Below are positions 13,203-21,333 of a stretch of 22,954 nt of DNA, one piece after another. The notes under the pieces were generated by a model. It was not told where the DNA came from and searched no databases. It saw only the letters and a program-made list of their open reading frames with translations. The DNA comes from Cellvibrionaceae bacterium (GTDB lineage: Bacteria > Pseudomonadota > Gammaproteobacteria > Pseudomonadales > Cellvibrionaceae). The translations under genes and the position numbers were made by a program. Every line of letters starts with the position of its first letter. The first letter of the stretch is position 1. The stretch covers positions 1 through 22,954 of the forward strand of contig JAUVQU010000010.1 of assembly GCA_030597965.1 (NCBI GenBank). Direction: 5' to 3'.

Positions 13203-13955
13203 ATGGTTTATAAGACCAGTATCGAAAACGGTATTGCTGAAGTGGTATTTGATAACCCACCGGTAAACGCATTCGACAGTAAGGGTTGGTTTTCCATCGC
13301 TGCTGAACTTGATGCGCTGGGTGTCAACGACGATGTGAATGTCATCATTGTTCGTGCTGAAGGCAAAGGTTTTTGTGCCGGTGTAGACATCAAAGAATTG
13401 GCGGCCGATGGCACTAAAATTATTGATGTAAACAAAGGTAACTACGACACCTTTAAAGCGATCCACTTAAATCCTAAGCCAGTCATTGTTGCGCTGCATG
13501 GTTTTGTATTGGGCGGCGGTATTGGTATCAGTGGTGCGGCTGACTTTATCGTGGCCTCTGACTGTACCCGTTTCGGTGTGCCAGAGGTTGATCGTGGTGC
13601 GATGGGTGGTGGTGCTCACTTGCAGCGTATGTTCCCGGTACAGAAGGTTCGTTACATGTACCTGACCGGCGAGTTCATCGACGCTCAGGAAGCCTATCGT
13701 TTAGGTGCGATTGAAAAAGTAGTGCCAAAGGAAGAGTTGCGTCAAACCGCTCTGGATATGGCCGCTAAGATTGCCGAAAAATCTTCACCTATGATTCAGT
13801 TGGCGAAAGAAGCCCTGACCGGTATTGAAGATGGCAATCTGGAAGACAAGTACCGCTGGGAGCAGGGCTTTACTTTACAGGCCTATACCGAGGGTGATTC
13901 TCAGGAAGCGCGCGATGCGTTTATTGAAAAGCGCGATGCTAACTTTGATAAGTAA
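13203..13955 (+). CDS. echA20: EchA20-like crotonase, ring-D opening hydrolase
   Basis: Crotonase-superfamily protein of 250 residues (mycobacterial EchA20 is about 247). The oxyanion-hole strands are AEGKGFCAGVD (about 52-62) and GFVLGGGIGISGAADF (about 100-115), followed by FGVPEVDRGAMGG (about 124-136), where hydratases carry a catalytic Glu. EchA20 hydrolytically opens ring D of the HIEC-CoA intermediate rather than hydrating a double bond; assigning that role here relies on ipdC and ipdAB in the same operon. A very good AAGGAGAG ribosome site is present. The last codons and stop are part of a 15-bp tandem duplication that runs into the next gene's leader. A simple enoyl-CoA hydratase is the alternative. 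Confidence 0.86.
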   Translation: MVYKTSIENGIAEVVFDNPPVNAFDSKGWFSIAAELDALGVNDDVNVIIVRAEGKGFCAGVDIKELAADGTKIIDVNKGNYDTFKAIHLNPKPVIVALHGFVLGGGIGISGAADFIVASDCTRFGVPEVDRGAMGGGAHLQRMFPVQKVRYMYLTGEFIDAQEAYRLGAIEKVVPKEELRQTALDMAAKIAEKSSPMIQLAKEALTGIEDGNLEDKYRWEQGFTLQAYTEGDSQEARDAFIEKRDANFDK

Positions 13956-13973
13956 CGGTTTGATAAGTAAGGG
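13944..13973 (+). repeat. 15-bp tandem duplication over the echA20 stop codon
   Basis: TTTGATAAGTAACGG (13944-13958) is followed at once by TTTGATAAGTAAGGG (13959-13973), with one mismatch. The first copy encodes the terminal Phe-Asp-Lys-stop. The second is untranslated, and the C-to-G change gives AAGGG, placed correctly to act as the ribosome site of the next gene. Confidence 0.85.
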
Positions 13974-13980
13974 TTGAACG

Positions 13981-15144
13981 ATGGATTTAAATTACACACC
14001 AGAACAAAACGCCTTCCGCAAAGAAGTGCGCGATTGGTTGGCTGCCAACGTACCGGCTGAACCATTACAGTCTTTCGATATAGCTGAAGGCTTTGAGCAA
14101 CATCGCGAGTGGGAAAAGACACTTGCCGAAGGTAACTGGGGCATGGTGACCTGGCCAACTGAATACGGTGGCCGTGCCTGTAACCTCATCGAGTGGTTGA
14201 TCTTCGAAGAAGAGTATTACAAAGCCAAAGCACCATTGCGTGTTAACCAGAATGGTATCTTTCTGCTGGGTCCAACATTGATGGAGTACGGTACTCCTGA
14301 GCAGAAAGAACGTTTTATTTCTGCTATGGCCAGCGGTGAAGAAATGTGGGCACAGGGCTGGTCTGAGCCAGGTGCTGGTTCCGATATGGCGGCGATTCGC
14401 TCCACGGCATTCCGTGATGGTGATGAGTACGTTATTAACGGTCAGAAGGTATGGTCTACCCGTGCTGTATTTGCCGACTGGGTCTTCTGTATTTTCCGTA
14501 CAGAGCAGGGTTCAGAGCGGCATAAAGGCCTATCGTTTGTATTTGTTCCTCTGGATGCGCCGGGCGTTACTGTTCGCCCGATTCCACAGTTGGACGGTCT
14601 TCCAGGATTCGCTGAAATCTTCTTTGATGACGTACGCGTTCCGGTTGAAAACCGTTTGGGCGGCGAAGGCGAAGGCTGGAGCATTGCCATGGCGACCGCT
14701 GGTTTCGAGCGTGGCTTAATGCTGCGCAGTCCGGCTCGTTTCCAGGAGACCGCCAAGCGTTTGGTTGAGCTTTATCGTGAAAACCAAAACGAGATTATGG
14801 ATCTGACGATTGAAGATGCCGTGGTTAAGTCCTATATGGATGCAGAAGCCTACGCTCTGTCCACCTACCAAACCGCTTCGCGTTTGATTAAGGGTGGCAA
14901 GATCGGCGCAGAAGCCTCATTGAATAAGATTTTCTGGTCTGAAATGGATCAAAAGATGCACGAAACAGCCATGAGTATTTTAGGTGCTCGTGCCGAATTG
15001 TTACCACATGCGCCAGCCGCTGGTGATGTAGGTACATGGCTAGAAGGTTTCATGTTCGCTCAGTCTGGTCCTATTTATGCGGGTACCAACGAAGTTCAAC
15101 GCAACATCATCGCCGAGCGTTTGCTGGGCATGCCGCGCAAGTAA
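13981..15144 (+). CDS. Acyl-CoA dehydrogenase, FadE31-like (catalytic-type subunit)
   Basis: FAD-dependent acyl-CoA dehydrogenase of 387 residues. The FAD/substrate motif WSEPGAGSD is at 127-135, and the C-terminal GTNEVQRNIIAERLLG near the end matches the ACAD signature. In the MCAD type the catalytic Glu stands in a YEGT context; here the equivalent reads IYAGTNE, so that Glu is absent. A Glu in AGFERG (Glu243) occupies the position used by isovaleryl-CoA dehydrogenase (helix G), the likely catalytic base. Steroid ACADs typically form alpha2-beta2 heterotetramers from adjacent genes; the next gene, 25 bases on, is the probable partner. Mycobacterial FadE31/FadE32, used for late C/D-ring acyl-CoAs, is the closest functional parallel I can suggest. 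The precise FadE number is uncertain. Confidence 0.87.
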   Translation: MDLNYTPEQNAFRKEVRDWLAANVPAEPLQSFDIAEGFEQHREWEKTLAEGNWGMVTWPTEYGGRACNLIEWLIFEEEYYKAKAPLRVNQNGIFLLGPTLMEYGTPEQKERFISAMASGEEMWAQGWSEPGAGSDMAAIRSTAFRDGDEYVINGQKVWSTRAVFADWVFCIFRTEQGSERHKGLSFVFVPLDAPGVTVRPIPQLDGLPGFAEIFFDDVRVPVENRLGGEGEGWSIAMATAGFERGLMLRSPARFQETAKRLVELYRENQNEIMDLTIEDAVVKSYMDAEAYALSTYQTASRLIKGGKIGAEASLNKIFWSEMDQKMHETAMSILGARAELLPHAPAAGDVGTWLEGFMFAQSGPIYAGTNEVQRNIIAERLLGMPRK

Positions 15145-15169
15145 GGGCTGATTTTAAGGGGATAGAACT

Positions 15170-16237
15170 ATGGATTTTACATTTACTGAAGATCAGCAAT
15201 TATTTGCAGACAGCGTTAAAGACTTCCTTCAAGGCGAAATTACCGCCGAGAGCATTCGTGCGTCATGGGAAACCGAGACAGGTCGCAGTGATGAACTTTG
15301 GGCTCAGATTACTGAATTAGGCCTGCCAGCGATGCTGGTGCCGGAAGAGTTTGGTGGCTTGGGTATGACAGAGTTGGATGTTGTACTGATGGCTATCGAG
15401 TGTGGTCGTGTTGCACTGCATGAGCCTATCGTTGAAATGGCAATGGTGGCGACACCATTATTGGCTGCTCTGGCGCCTAATAATGAAAAGTGCGCTGACC
15501 TATTAGGCCAGATTGCCGGTGGTGAAGCTAAAGTGGCTATTGCGCACACAGTTAACCACGTAGTGGCTGATGCACATATTGCTGACTATTTGATTCTGCC
15601 ACACGCAGACCAAATTCACTTGGTCGCTCAGGCCGACGTTAAGCTGGAAGCGCAAGAGTCTGTTGATCCATCACGTCGGTTATCGACGGTAGATTGGACG
15701 CCATCTGAAGCAACATGTATAGCTTCAGGTGCCGAAGGCGTTGCTCTGTTAGCTGCGACACTGAATCGTGGCGCACTGGCATCTGCTGCACAGATGATCG
15801 GTTTGGCTGAAGCCATGGTTGCTCGTTCAGTTCAGTACTCTGAAGAGCGTCAACAGTTTGGCAAGCCTATCGGTGTTAACCAGGCGTTGAAACATCACAT
15901 GGCTAATTGTGCGGTTAAAACTGAGTTTGCTAAAGCGCCTCTTTACCGTGCGGCCTATGTACTGAGCATGAAGCCGGAAAGTGCTGACTTTGCTATTTCT
16001 CACGCTAAAGTGGTTGCGGGTGAAGCGGCTCTATTTGCTGCTAAAAACAGTATTCAGCTACACGGCGCGATGGGTTATACCTGGGAATGTGATCTGCACA
16101 TTTGGATGAAGCGTTCTTGGGCGCTGGATAAGTTCTGGGGCCACGCTGGTTTCCATAAGAACCGTACTCATCAGTGGTTGATGAATCCCAACGCTCAAAT
16201 TGGTGCCGATAATACTTTTGGTGCAGTGGCTATATAA
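15170..16237 (+). CDS. Acyl-CoA dehydrogenase, FadE32-like (partner subunit)
   Basis: A shorter ACAD-fold protein of 355 residues starting MDFTFTEDQQLFADSV, with the usual N-terminal helical domain and VPEEFGGLGMTELDVV (about 56-71). It keeps the YSEERQQFGKPIG segment (about 223-235) and ends with the SIQLHGAMGYTWECDLHIWMKR pattern (broken at about 292-313) typical of the second subunit of steroid ACAD heterotetramers. It lacks the WSEPGAGSD-type motif and the C-terminal GTxExQR catalytic region of the full subunit, so on its own it is unlikely to be active. A strong AAGGGG ribosome site and a 25-bp gap to the preceding dehydrogenase support 1:1 assembly. A terminator-like hairpin follows the stop. 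Confidence 0.86.
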   Translation: MDFTFTEDQQLFADSVKDFLQGEITAESIRASWETETGRSDELWAQITELGLPAMLVPEEFGGLGMTELDVVLMAIECGRVALHEPIVEMAMVATPLLAALAPNNEKCADLLGQIAGGEAKVAIAHTVNHVVADAHIADYLILPHADQIHLVAQADVKLEAQESVDPSRRLSTVDWTPSEATCIASGAEGVALLAATLNRGALASAAQMIGLAEAMVARSVQYSEERQQFGKPIGVNQALKHHMANCAVKTEFAKAPLYRAAYVLSMKPESADFAISHAKVVAGEAALFAAKNSIQLHGAMGYTWECDLHIWMKRSWALDKFWGHAGFHKNRTHQWLMNPNAQIGADNTFGAVAI

Positions 16238-16246
16238 GCCAACTCG

Positions 16247-16277
16247 AAGCCGGAGCTTGCTCCGGCTTTCGTGTTTT
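16247..16277 (+). terminator. Terminator-like hairpin between the FadE pair and fadA6
   Basis: A 10-bp GC-rich inverted repeat, AAGCCGGAGC (16247-16256) with GCTCCGGCTT (16259-16268), is followed by TCGTGTTTTTA. It starts 10 bases after the dehydrogenase stop. The T-run is interrupted, so partial termination or 3'-end protection is as likely as a full stop. Confidence 0.6.
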
Positions 16278-16373
16278 TAGTGTGTTCAAATTGCACGTTA
16301 AAAAATGAATAAATAAAAGATTATTGCTGAGAGTTTTCTGGCGATAATAAGATAATTTTTGAGGATAATTAAG

Positions 16374-17528
16374 ATGGCTGAAGCTTATATCGTAGATGCT
16401 GTACGCAGTCCTACCGGTCGCCGTAAAGGTGGATTGGCGGATGTTCACGCTGCGGATTTAGGTGCTCATGTAATTAAAGCAATTGTTGAGCGCAATGGTA
16501 TTCCTGATAACGAATACGATGACGTTATCTTTGGTTGTGTAGACACCATTGGGCCACTAGCGGGCGATATCGCACGCACCTCATGGTTGTGTGCGGGTAT
16601 GTCGGATGAAGTGCCTGGTACTACGATTGACCGTCAGTGTGGCTCTTCGCAGCAGGCCGTTCACTTTGCCGCTCAGGCGATCATGTCAGGCACTATGGAC
16701 GTGATTCTTGCCGGTGGCGTGCAAACAATGACGCAGATTCCAATATCCTCCGCCATGATCGCGGCCGAACCTATGGGTTTTTCTGATCCCTTCACCGGTT
16801 CAACCGGTTGGGTTGAACGTTACGGTAACAAGCCGCCAACACAGTTCAACTCTGCACAGATGATCGCTGAGAAGTGGGAACTTGGGCGTGAAGAACTGGA
16901 GAAGTTCTCTCTTGAGTCTCATAATCGTGCATTTGCTGCTATTGAAGCGGGTCACTTTGATCGTGAAATCGTGCCAATGAATGGCGTCACCATGGATGAA
17001 ACCCCACGTCGCTCAACGCTGGAAAAGATGGCTGAGCTTGAAGGTATCTTCGGTTGTGATCGCGTAACCGCGGGTGTTGCCTCGCAGACCTGTGATGCTT
17101 CTTCTGCCATGTTAATCGTGTCCGAGAAAGCCCTGAAAAAATACAATCTCAAGCCGCGTGCTCGTATCCATCACATGAGTGTTCGTGCCACTGATCCTAT
17201 CTGGATGCTGACTGCGCCAATCCCAGCGACACAATACGCACTGGAAAAAGCCGGTATGACGCTGGACGATATTGATCTGGTTGAAATAAACGAAGCCTTC
17301 GCTTCTGTTGCTATGGCCTGGCTGAAAGAAACGGGTTACCCGCATGAGAAAACCAACATCAGCGGCGGCGCAATCGCGTTGGGCCACCCACTGGGTGCTA
17401 CTGGCACTAAGTTGATGACCACATTACTGCATAACCTTGAGCGTACTGGTGGTCGTTTTGGTCTGCAGACTATGTGTGAGGGTGGGGGCCAGGCCAACGT
17501 AACCATCATTGAAAGGTTAGATGGCTGA
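16374..17528 (+). CDS. fadA6: 3-oxoacyl-CoA thiolase, FadA6-like
   Basis: Canonical thiolase of 384 residues with all catalytic motifs: Cys89 (DRQCGSS), NEAF at 306-309, His338 in GHPLGATG, and Cys368 (MCEGGGQ). It cleaves 3-oxoacyl-CoA with CoA. In steroid ring C/D degradation FadA6 removes acetyl-CoA after IpdAB has opened the last ring, and it may also serve the HIP side-chain cycle, since it is the only canonical thiolase in the window. I chose the ATG at 16374, preceded by GAGGATAATTAAG. An in-frame TTG at 16359 lies on that ribosome site and is unlikely to be used. A 136-bp spacer with a terminator-like hairpin precedes it and a 214-bp spacer follows. Confidence 0.92.
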   Translation: MAEAYIVDAVRSPTGRRKGGLADVHAADLGAHVIKAIVERNGIPDNEYDDVIFGCVDTIGPLAGDIARTSWLCAGMSDEVPGTTIDRQCGSSQQAVHFAAQAIMSGTMDVILAGGVQTMTQIPISSAMIAAEPMGFSDPFTGSTGWVERYGNKPPTQFNSAQMIAEKWELGREELEKFSLESHNRAFAAIEAGHFDREIVPMNGVTMDETPRRSTLEKMAELEGIFGCDRVTAGVASQTCDASSAMLIVSEKALKKYNLKPRARIHHMSVRATDPIWMLTAPIPATQYALEKAGMTLDDIDLVEINEAFASVAMAWLKETGYPHEKTNISGGAIALGHPLGATGTKLMTTLLHNLERTGGRFGLQTMCEGGGQANVTIIERLDG

Positions 17529-17672
17529 TGTCTTGATCCGCTGAGCGGTGTTGCGGCGTGTTTTTAAATCGGTCACATACGGTTTGTATGCTCCCTCATT
17601 AAAAATACACCGTGTCTTGTCAGCGAACCAATCTCTCAACCCTTTAGATGGTCGGGATTAAAAAGAATTTAC

Positions 17673-17718
17673 GGGGTCAGACCACGATTTTTGTTTCACA
17701 AAAATGTGCTCTGACCCC
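17673..17718. repeat. GGGGTCAGA palindromic element
   Basis: GGGGTCAGA (17673-17681) and TCTGACCCC (17710-17718) form a perfect 9-bp outer stem. Inside, ATTTTTG and CAAAAAT form a second 7-bp stem around TTTCA, with small mismatched segments between the tiers. Imperfect palindromes with GGGGTCAGA ends are, as I recall, dispersed repeats in several gammaproteobacterial genomes. It ends 24 bp before the SDR start, so it lies in that gene's leader. Confidence 0.75.
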
Positions 17719-17742
17719 TTTAGAGTAATTGAGGAGTGAACT

Positions 17743-18630
17743 ATGGGTATTTTGGATAACCGTTCTGTGATTGTTACCGGTGCTGGTGGTGGCTTGGGTG
17801 CTGCACACGCTAAAGTTTTGGCGGCAGAGGGTGCTGGTGTCGTGGTTAACGACATCAACGAAGCCGCTGCACAGGTAGTAGTGGATGCAATCCTAGCCGC
17901 TGGCGGTAAAGCGATTGTTAACACTTCTGACATTACCAATTACGACGACAGCGCCAACGCTGTTAAGCAGGCGATTGAAGCCTTTGGTGGTTTGAACGCG
18001 GTAGTGAATAACGCTGGTATCAACCGTGACCGTATGTTTGCTTCTATGACCGAAGCCGAGTGGGACGCCATCATGGCAGTTCACTTGAAGGGTCACTTCT
18101 GTATTTCTTCTCACGCTGTGCACTACTGGCGTGATCAGTCGAAAGCGGGCGAGGCTGTCAGTGGTCGTATCATCAACACCACATCAGGTGCTGGTTTACA
18201 GGGTTCTGTTGGTCAGTCTAACTACGCGGCCGCTAAAGCCGGTATTGCTGCCTTAACACTGAATCAGGCGGCTGAACTGGGTCGTTACGGCGTTACGGCT
18301 AACTCGATTGCACCGGCTGCCCGTACGGGCATGACCACAGCCGTTGATGCAATGGCTGAGCGCATGAAAGCGCCAGACGATGGCAGCTTTGACTACTGGG
18401 CACCAGAAAACGTATCGTCTTTGATCGCCTGGTTGGCCTCTGCAGAGTCTGCAGATGTTACTGGTCGTGTCTTCGAGTCTGAAGGTGGCAAGATCTCTAT
18501 TTGTGACGGCTGGCGTAGTACTAAGGGTGTCGATAAGGGTGCACGCTGGGAACCTGCAGAAGTGGGTGATGCAATGAAAGAGCTGCTTGAGAAAGAAGTA
18601 CCAGCGCAAGCTGTGTGGGGTACTTTTTAG
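17743..18630 (+). CDS. Short-chain dehydrogenase (17β-HSD4 N-domain-like / Rv3548c-like)
   Basis: Classical SDR of 295 residues with the NAD loop TGAGGGLG (12-19), Asp37 (VVNDIN, pointing to NAD(H) preference), NNAG at 89-92, Ser148, and Tyr161/Lys165 in YAAAK. The C-terminal extension (about 255-295, EGGKISICDGW onward) and overall size resemble the dehydrogenase half of multifunctional enzyme type 2 and mycobacterial Rv3548c. It could oxidise a hydroxyacyl-CoA or a ring hydroxyl of a HIP-type intermediate; a ScdG-like role is a reasonable guess only. A strong GAGGAG ribosome site lies 7 bases before the ATG. A palindromic element sits directly upstream and a double hairpin lies downstream, so it may be a separately expressed unit. 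Confidence 0.86.
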   Translation: MGILDNRSVIVTGAGGGLGAAHAKVLAAEGAGVVVNDINEAAAQVVVDAILAAGGKAIVNTSDITNYDDSANAVKQAIEAFGGLNAVVNNAGINRDRMFASMTEAEWDAIMAVHLKGHFCISSHAVHYWRDQSKAGEAVSGRIINTTSGAGLQGSVGQSNYAAAKAGIAALTLNQAAELGRYGVTANSIAPAARTGMTTAVDAMAERMKAPDDGSFDYWAPENVSSLIAWLASAESADVTGRVFESEGGKISICDGWRSTKGVDKGARWEPAEVGDAMKELLEKEVPAQAVWGTF

Positions 18631-18727
18631 TCGACCGCTCATTAGCGTCCTTCGTAGAAACTGTTGTGATGCTACGTGACCATTGGTTTATTTACTGGCG
18701 GGCTTAATAATTAATTGAGTTGTGCTG

Positions 18728-18775
18728 TGTAGGTCGGGCTTCAGCCCGATATGTCGGACTAAAGTCCGAGCTACA
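18728..18775. repeat. Double-hairpin intergenic palindrome (REP/BIME-like)
   Basis: Two perfect 7-bp hairpins stand side by side, TCGGGCT-TC-AGCCCGA (18734-18749) and TCGGACT-AA-AGTCCGA (18754-18769). Both are enclosed by a 5-bp outer repeat, TGTAG (18728-18732) with CTACA (18771-18775). The two stems are near-copies differing at one base pair (GGGCT/GGACT), with the change matched on both arms. It lies in the 195-bp spacer between two operon genes. Confidence 0.8.
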
Positions 18776-18825
18776 ATTTTCCGGCTAGTTTGGTCGGTGA
18801 TATAAAAGACGTTCAAGAGGCTTTT

Positions 18826-20001
18826 ATGGATTTCACTTTTACTGAAGAACAACAAATGATCCGCGATACCGCGGAATCATTTTTAACCGAGGTGTCCACC
18901 AGCGAAGCAATTCGTGCGGTTATGGTCACCGATACTGGTTATGACACTGACTTATGGACGCGTATCTGTACCGACATGTACTGGCAGGCGATTCATATCC
19001 CTGAAGATTTTGGTGGTATGGGTTTAGGCTACGTTGAATTAGTGGCCATGCTTGAGCAGATGGGGCGCTTCCTGTTGTGTTCGCCTTTCTTTTCTACCGT
19101 TTGTTTGGGCTCTAATGCCTTGATTGTTGCGGGTACTGAAGAGCAGAAAGCTGAATACCTTTCGCAGATTTGTGAGGGTGCAACAGCGACTTTGGGTTAC
19201 ACCGGTCCTTCGGCTGGACAACGCAGCGGTCAGTGGGGTGCTGAAACCATCGAGGCTACAGCAAAGCGCGACGGCGATAACTTTGTTCTTAACGGCACTA
19301 TCCGCTATGTAATGGATGGTGCAACATCACAGATTCTGGTTCTTGCTGCCCGTGCCGAAGGCACCAGCGGTGAAGAAGGTGTTAGCTTGTTTGTTCTGCC
19401 CGCCGATACGGCTGGGGTAGAAGCAACATGGTTGCCGACTATGGATCAAACCCGTAAACAGGGTGAGGTCGTTCTAACGAATGCTTCGGTACCCGCTTCT
19501 GCTCTTATGGGTGAAGAGGGGCAGGCATGGCCGCAACTGGCTAAGATTATTGACCTTGCTACGGTAGCTTCTGCCGCTGAGCAAATGGGTGGTTCGCAGC
19601 AGTTGTTGGATTTGACCGTTGAATACACTAAGGAGCGTGTTCAGTTTGGTCGCCCCATTGCCGGTTTTCAGGCGATTAAGCACAAAGCAGCGGATATGAT
19701 GACCAGTGTTGAAGTGGCTCGCTCAGGTGTTTACTACGCCGCGTGTGTGGCACAGGAAGCACTTGAAGGTGGTGAGATGGAATCTGAATTGCCAGAAGCC
19801 GCCAGTATCGCCAAGTCTTACTGTAGTGATACTTATTTCAAAAATGCTGGCAACTCTATTCAGATGCACGGTGGTGTGGGCTTTACTTGGGAATACGATC
19901 CGCATTTGTATTTCAAACGTGCTAAGTCTTCTGAACACTTCCTGGGCAATGGCGCCTATCACCGCGAACGTCTGGCAGTTCTGCTGCTGGATGGCGAATA
20001 A
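18826..20001 (+). CDS. Acyl-CoA dehydrogenase partner subunit (FadE/ScdC-like)
   Basis: ACAD-fold protein of 391 residues from the chosen ATG at 18826 (AGAGG ribosome site 6 bases upstream). An upstream TTG at 18790 would add 12 residues without a good site. It starts MDFTFTEEQQMIRDTA and has HIPEDFGGMGLGYVELV (about 51-67), YTKERVQFGRPIAGFQAIKHKAAD in the C-terminal helical domain, and the HGGVGFTWEYDPHLYFKR signature near the end. Like the gene at 15170 it lacks a C-terminal GTxExQR region with a catalytic Glu. The complementary full subunit starts 17 bases after its stop, so the two probably form one heterotetramer. By analogy with ScdC1C2/FadE30 this pair may dehydrogenate the propionyl side chain of HIP-CoA. 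Confidence 0.85.
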   Translation: MDFTFTEEQQMIRDTAESFLTEVSTSEAIRAVMVTDTGYDTDLWTRICTDMYWQAIHIPEDFGGMGLGYVELVAMLEQMGRFLLCSPFFSTVCLGSNALIVAGTEEQKAEYLSQICEGATATLGYTGPSAGQRSGQWGAETIEATAKRDGDNFVLNGTIRYVMDGATSQILVLAARAEGTSGEEGVSLFVLPADTAGVEATWLPTMDQTRKQGEVVLTNASVPASALMGEEGQAWPQLAKIIDLATVASAAEQMGGSQQLLDLTVEYTKERVQFGRPIAGFQAIKHKAADMMTSVEVARSGVYYAACVAQEALEGGEMESELPEAASIAKSYCSDTYFKNAGNSIQMHGGVGFTWEYDPHLYFKRAKSSEHFLGNGAYHRERLAVLLLDGE

Positions 20002-20018
20002 GATCTGGGAGACTGACG

Positions 20019-21221
20019 ATGAAATTAAGTTTTAGCGCAGAAGACGAACTGTTCCGTAAAGAAGTTGCCGCTTGGTTGAATGACAATCTGGTTGGCGAGT
20101 TCACGCAATTAAAATTCCGTGGCGGTCCGGGTGACGAACACATGTTCCCGGAAGAGCGTAAAGCATGGGAACAGAAGCTGGCTGAAGGTGGCTGGACTTG
20201 TGTTGGCTGGCCTAAAGAATACGGCGGTCGCGGTTGCTCAATTGAACAGCAGGTAATCTTCAACGAAGAATACGCTCGTTGTGGTGCGCCGGGTCACGTG
20301 GGTCACATTGGTGAAGGTTTGGCCGGGCCAACCATCATCGCCTTTGGTACTGAAGAGCAAAAACAAAAGTACCTGCCGGGCATTGTTGCCGGTAAAGAAT
20401 TGTGGTGTCAGGGTTACTCTGAGCCGGGTGCCGGTTCTGATTTGGCCAATGTAAAAACCAAAGCGCGTTTTGATGAAGAAAAGGGTAAGTGGATCATTAA
20501 CGGCCAGAAAGTTTGGACGTCACTGGCACACGAGTCTGACTATGTATTCGTTATTGCGCGTACCGATCCCGATTCAGTTGCCCACAAGGGTTTGGGCTTC
20601 TTCTTGATGAAGATGGACCAGCCAGGCATCGAAGTTCGTGGTATTGAGCAGATTACCGGCACATCAGAGTTCAACGAAGTCTTCTTCGATGACGCTGAGT
20701 GTGAAGCCGACGACATTGTTGGCGCACCGGGTGAAGGCTGGAAAGTTGCTATGGGTCTGCTGGGCTTTGAGCGTGGTGTATCTACGCTGGGTCAGCAAAT
20801 GCAGTTCCAGAACGAATTGAATCAGGTTATTGATATAGCTAAAGAAAACGGCGCTTATCAAGACCCAACCATTCGTCAGCGTATTGCTAAAGCGCACACC
20901 GAGCTTAAAATCATGCGTTATAACTCAATGCGTATGTTGTCGGGTCAGGGTGGTGGTGACGGTTCTTTGCAGAAAGAGGCGCTTATCTACAAATTGTTCT
21001 GGGCCACATGGCACCGCTCTATGGGTGAGTTGGCAATGGACGTAATGGGGCCGGAATCTGAGATTCTGGACGGCGGACCATACGAACTGAGCCGCCTGCA
21101 ATCGATGTACCTGTTTGTACGTTCGGACACCATTTATGGTGGTACCAACGAGATTCAGCGCAACATTATTGCCGAGCGTGGTTTAGGGATGCCGAAAGAA
21201 CCAAGAGTCGCAGCAAAATAA
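20019..21221 (+). CDS. Acyl-CoA dehydrogenase, FadE30-like (catalytic-type subunit)
   Basis: ACAD of 400 residues with YSEPGAGSD (133-141), NGQKVWTS (161-168) and the C-terminal IYGGTNEIQRNIIAERGLGMP. The MCAD-type Glu is replaced by Gly (IYGGT). Glu251 in LGFERG sits where isovaleryl-CoA dehydrogenase has its base, so catalysis probably uses that residue. The size is close to mycobacterial FadE30 (about 385), which introduces the double bond into the HIP-CoA side chain. The ipdF-like SDR and MaoC hydratase that follow encode the next two steps, which supports that role. A good GGGAG ribosome site is present. The 17-bp gap from the partner subunit indicates tight coupling. Confidence 0.87.
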   Translation: MKLSFSAEDELFRKEVAAWLNDNLVGEFTQLKFRGGPGDEHMFPEERKAWEQKLAEGGWTCVGWPKEYGGRGCSIEQQVIFNEEYARCGAPGHVGHIGEGLAGPTIIAFGTEEQKQKYLPGIVAGKELWCQGYSEPGAGSDLANVKTKARFDEEKGKWIINGQKVWTSLAHESDYVFVIARTDPDSVAHKGLGFFLMKMDQPGIEVRGIEQITGTSEFNEVFFDDAECEADDIVGAPGEGWKVAMGLLGFERGVSTLGQQMQFQNELNQVIDIAKENGAYQDPTIRQRIAKAHTELKIMRYNSMRMLSGQGGGDGSLQKEALIYKLFWATWHRSMGELAMDVMGPESEILDGGPYELSRLQSMYLFVRSDTIYGGTNEIQRNIIAERGLGMPKEPRVAAK

Positions 21222-21290
21222 TCCCACAGGGTCTATTTTGCTCACTGTGCGCTTTGAGCCCTAGGCCCGTAGCGCCTAGCCACAAACCAA

Positions 21291-21310
21291 AATATTCGCC
21301 TGTGAATATT
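21291..21310. other. AATATTC/GAATATT inverted repeat
   Basis: Perfect 7-bp arms (21291-21297 and 21304-21310) flank a 6-nt spacer, giving a 20-bp dyad in the 176-bp spacer upstream of the ipdF-like gene. It could be an operator or a weak hairpin. The AT-rich arms suit a protein-binding site better than a terminator. Confidence 0.4.
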
Positions 21311-21333
21311 ATTTTAGATAAGAATTAAATTTG

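Noticed and set aside
16359..16373. TTG start for the thiolase
   Set aside because: The TTG overlaps the GAGGA ribosome site of the ATG at 16374, which begins the conserved thiolase N-terminus.
17529..17742. Insertion sequence near the GGGGTCAGA palindrome
   Set aside because: Only a short palindrome is present; there is no transposase gene, target duplication or long terminal repeats.
18790..18825. TTG start for the dehydrogenase subunit
   Set aside because: The ATG at 18826 begins the conserved MDFTFTEEQQ start and has AGAGG at proper spacing.
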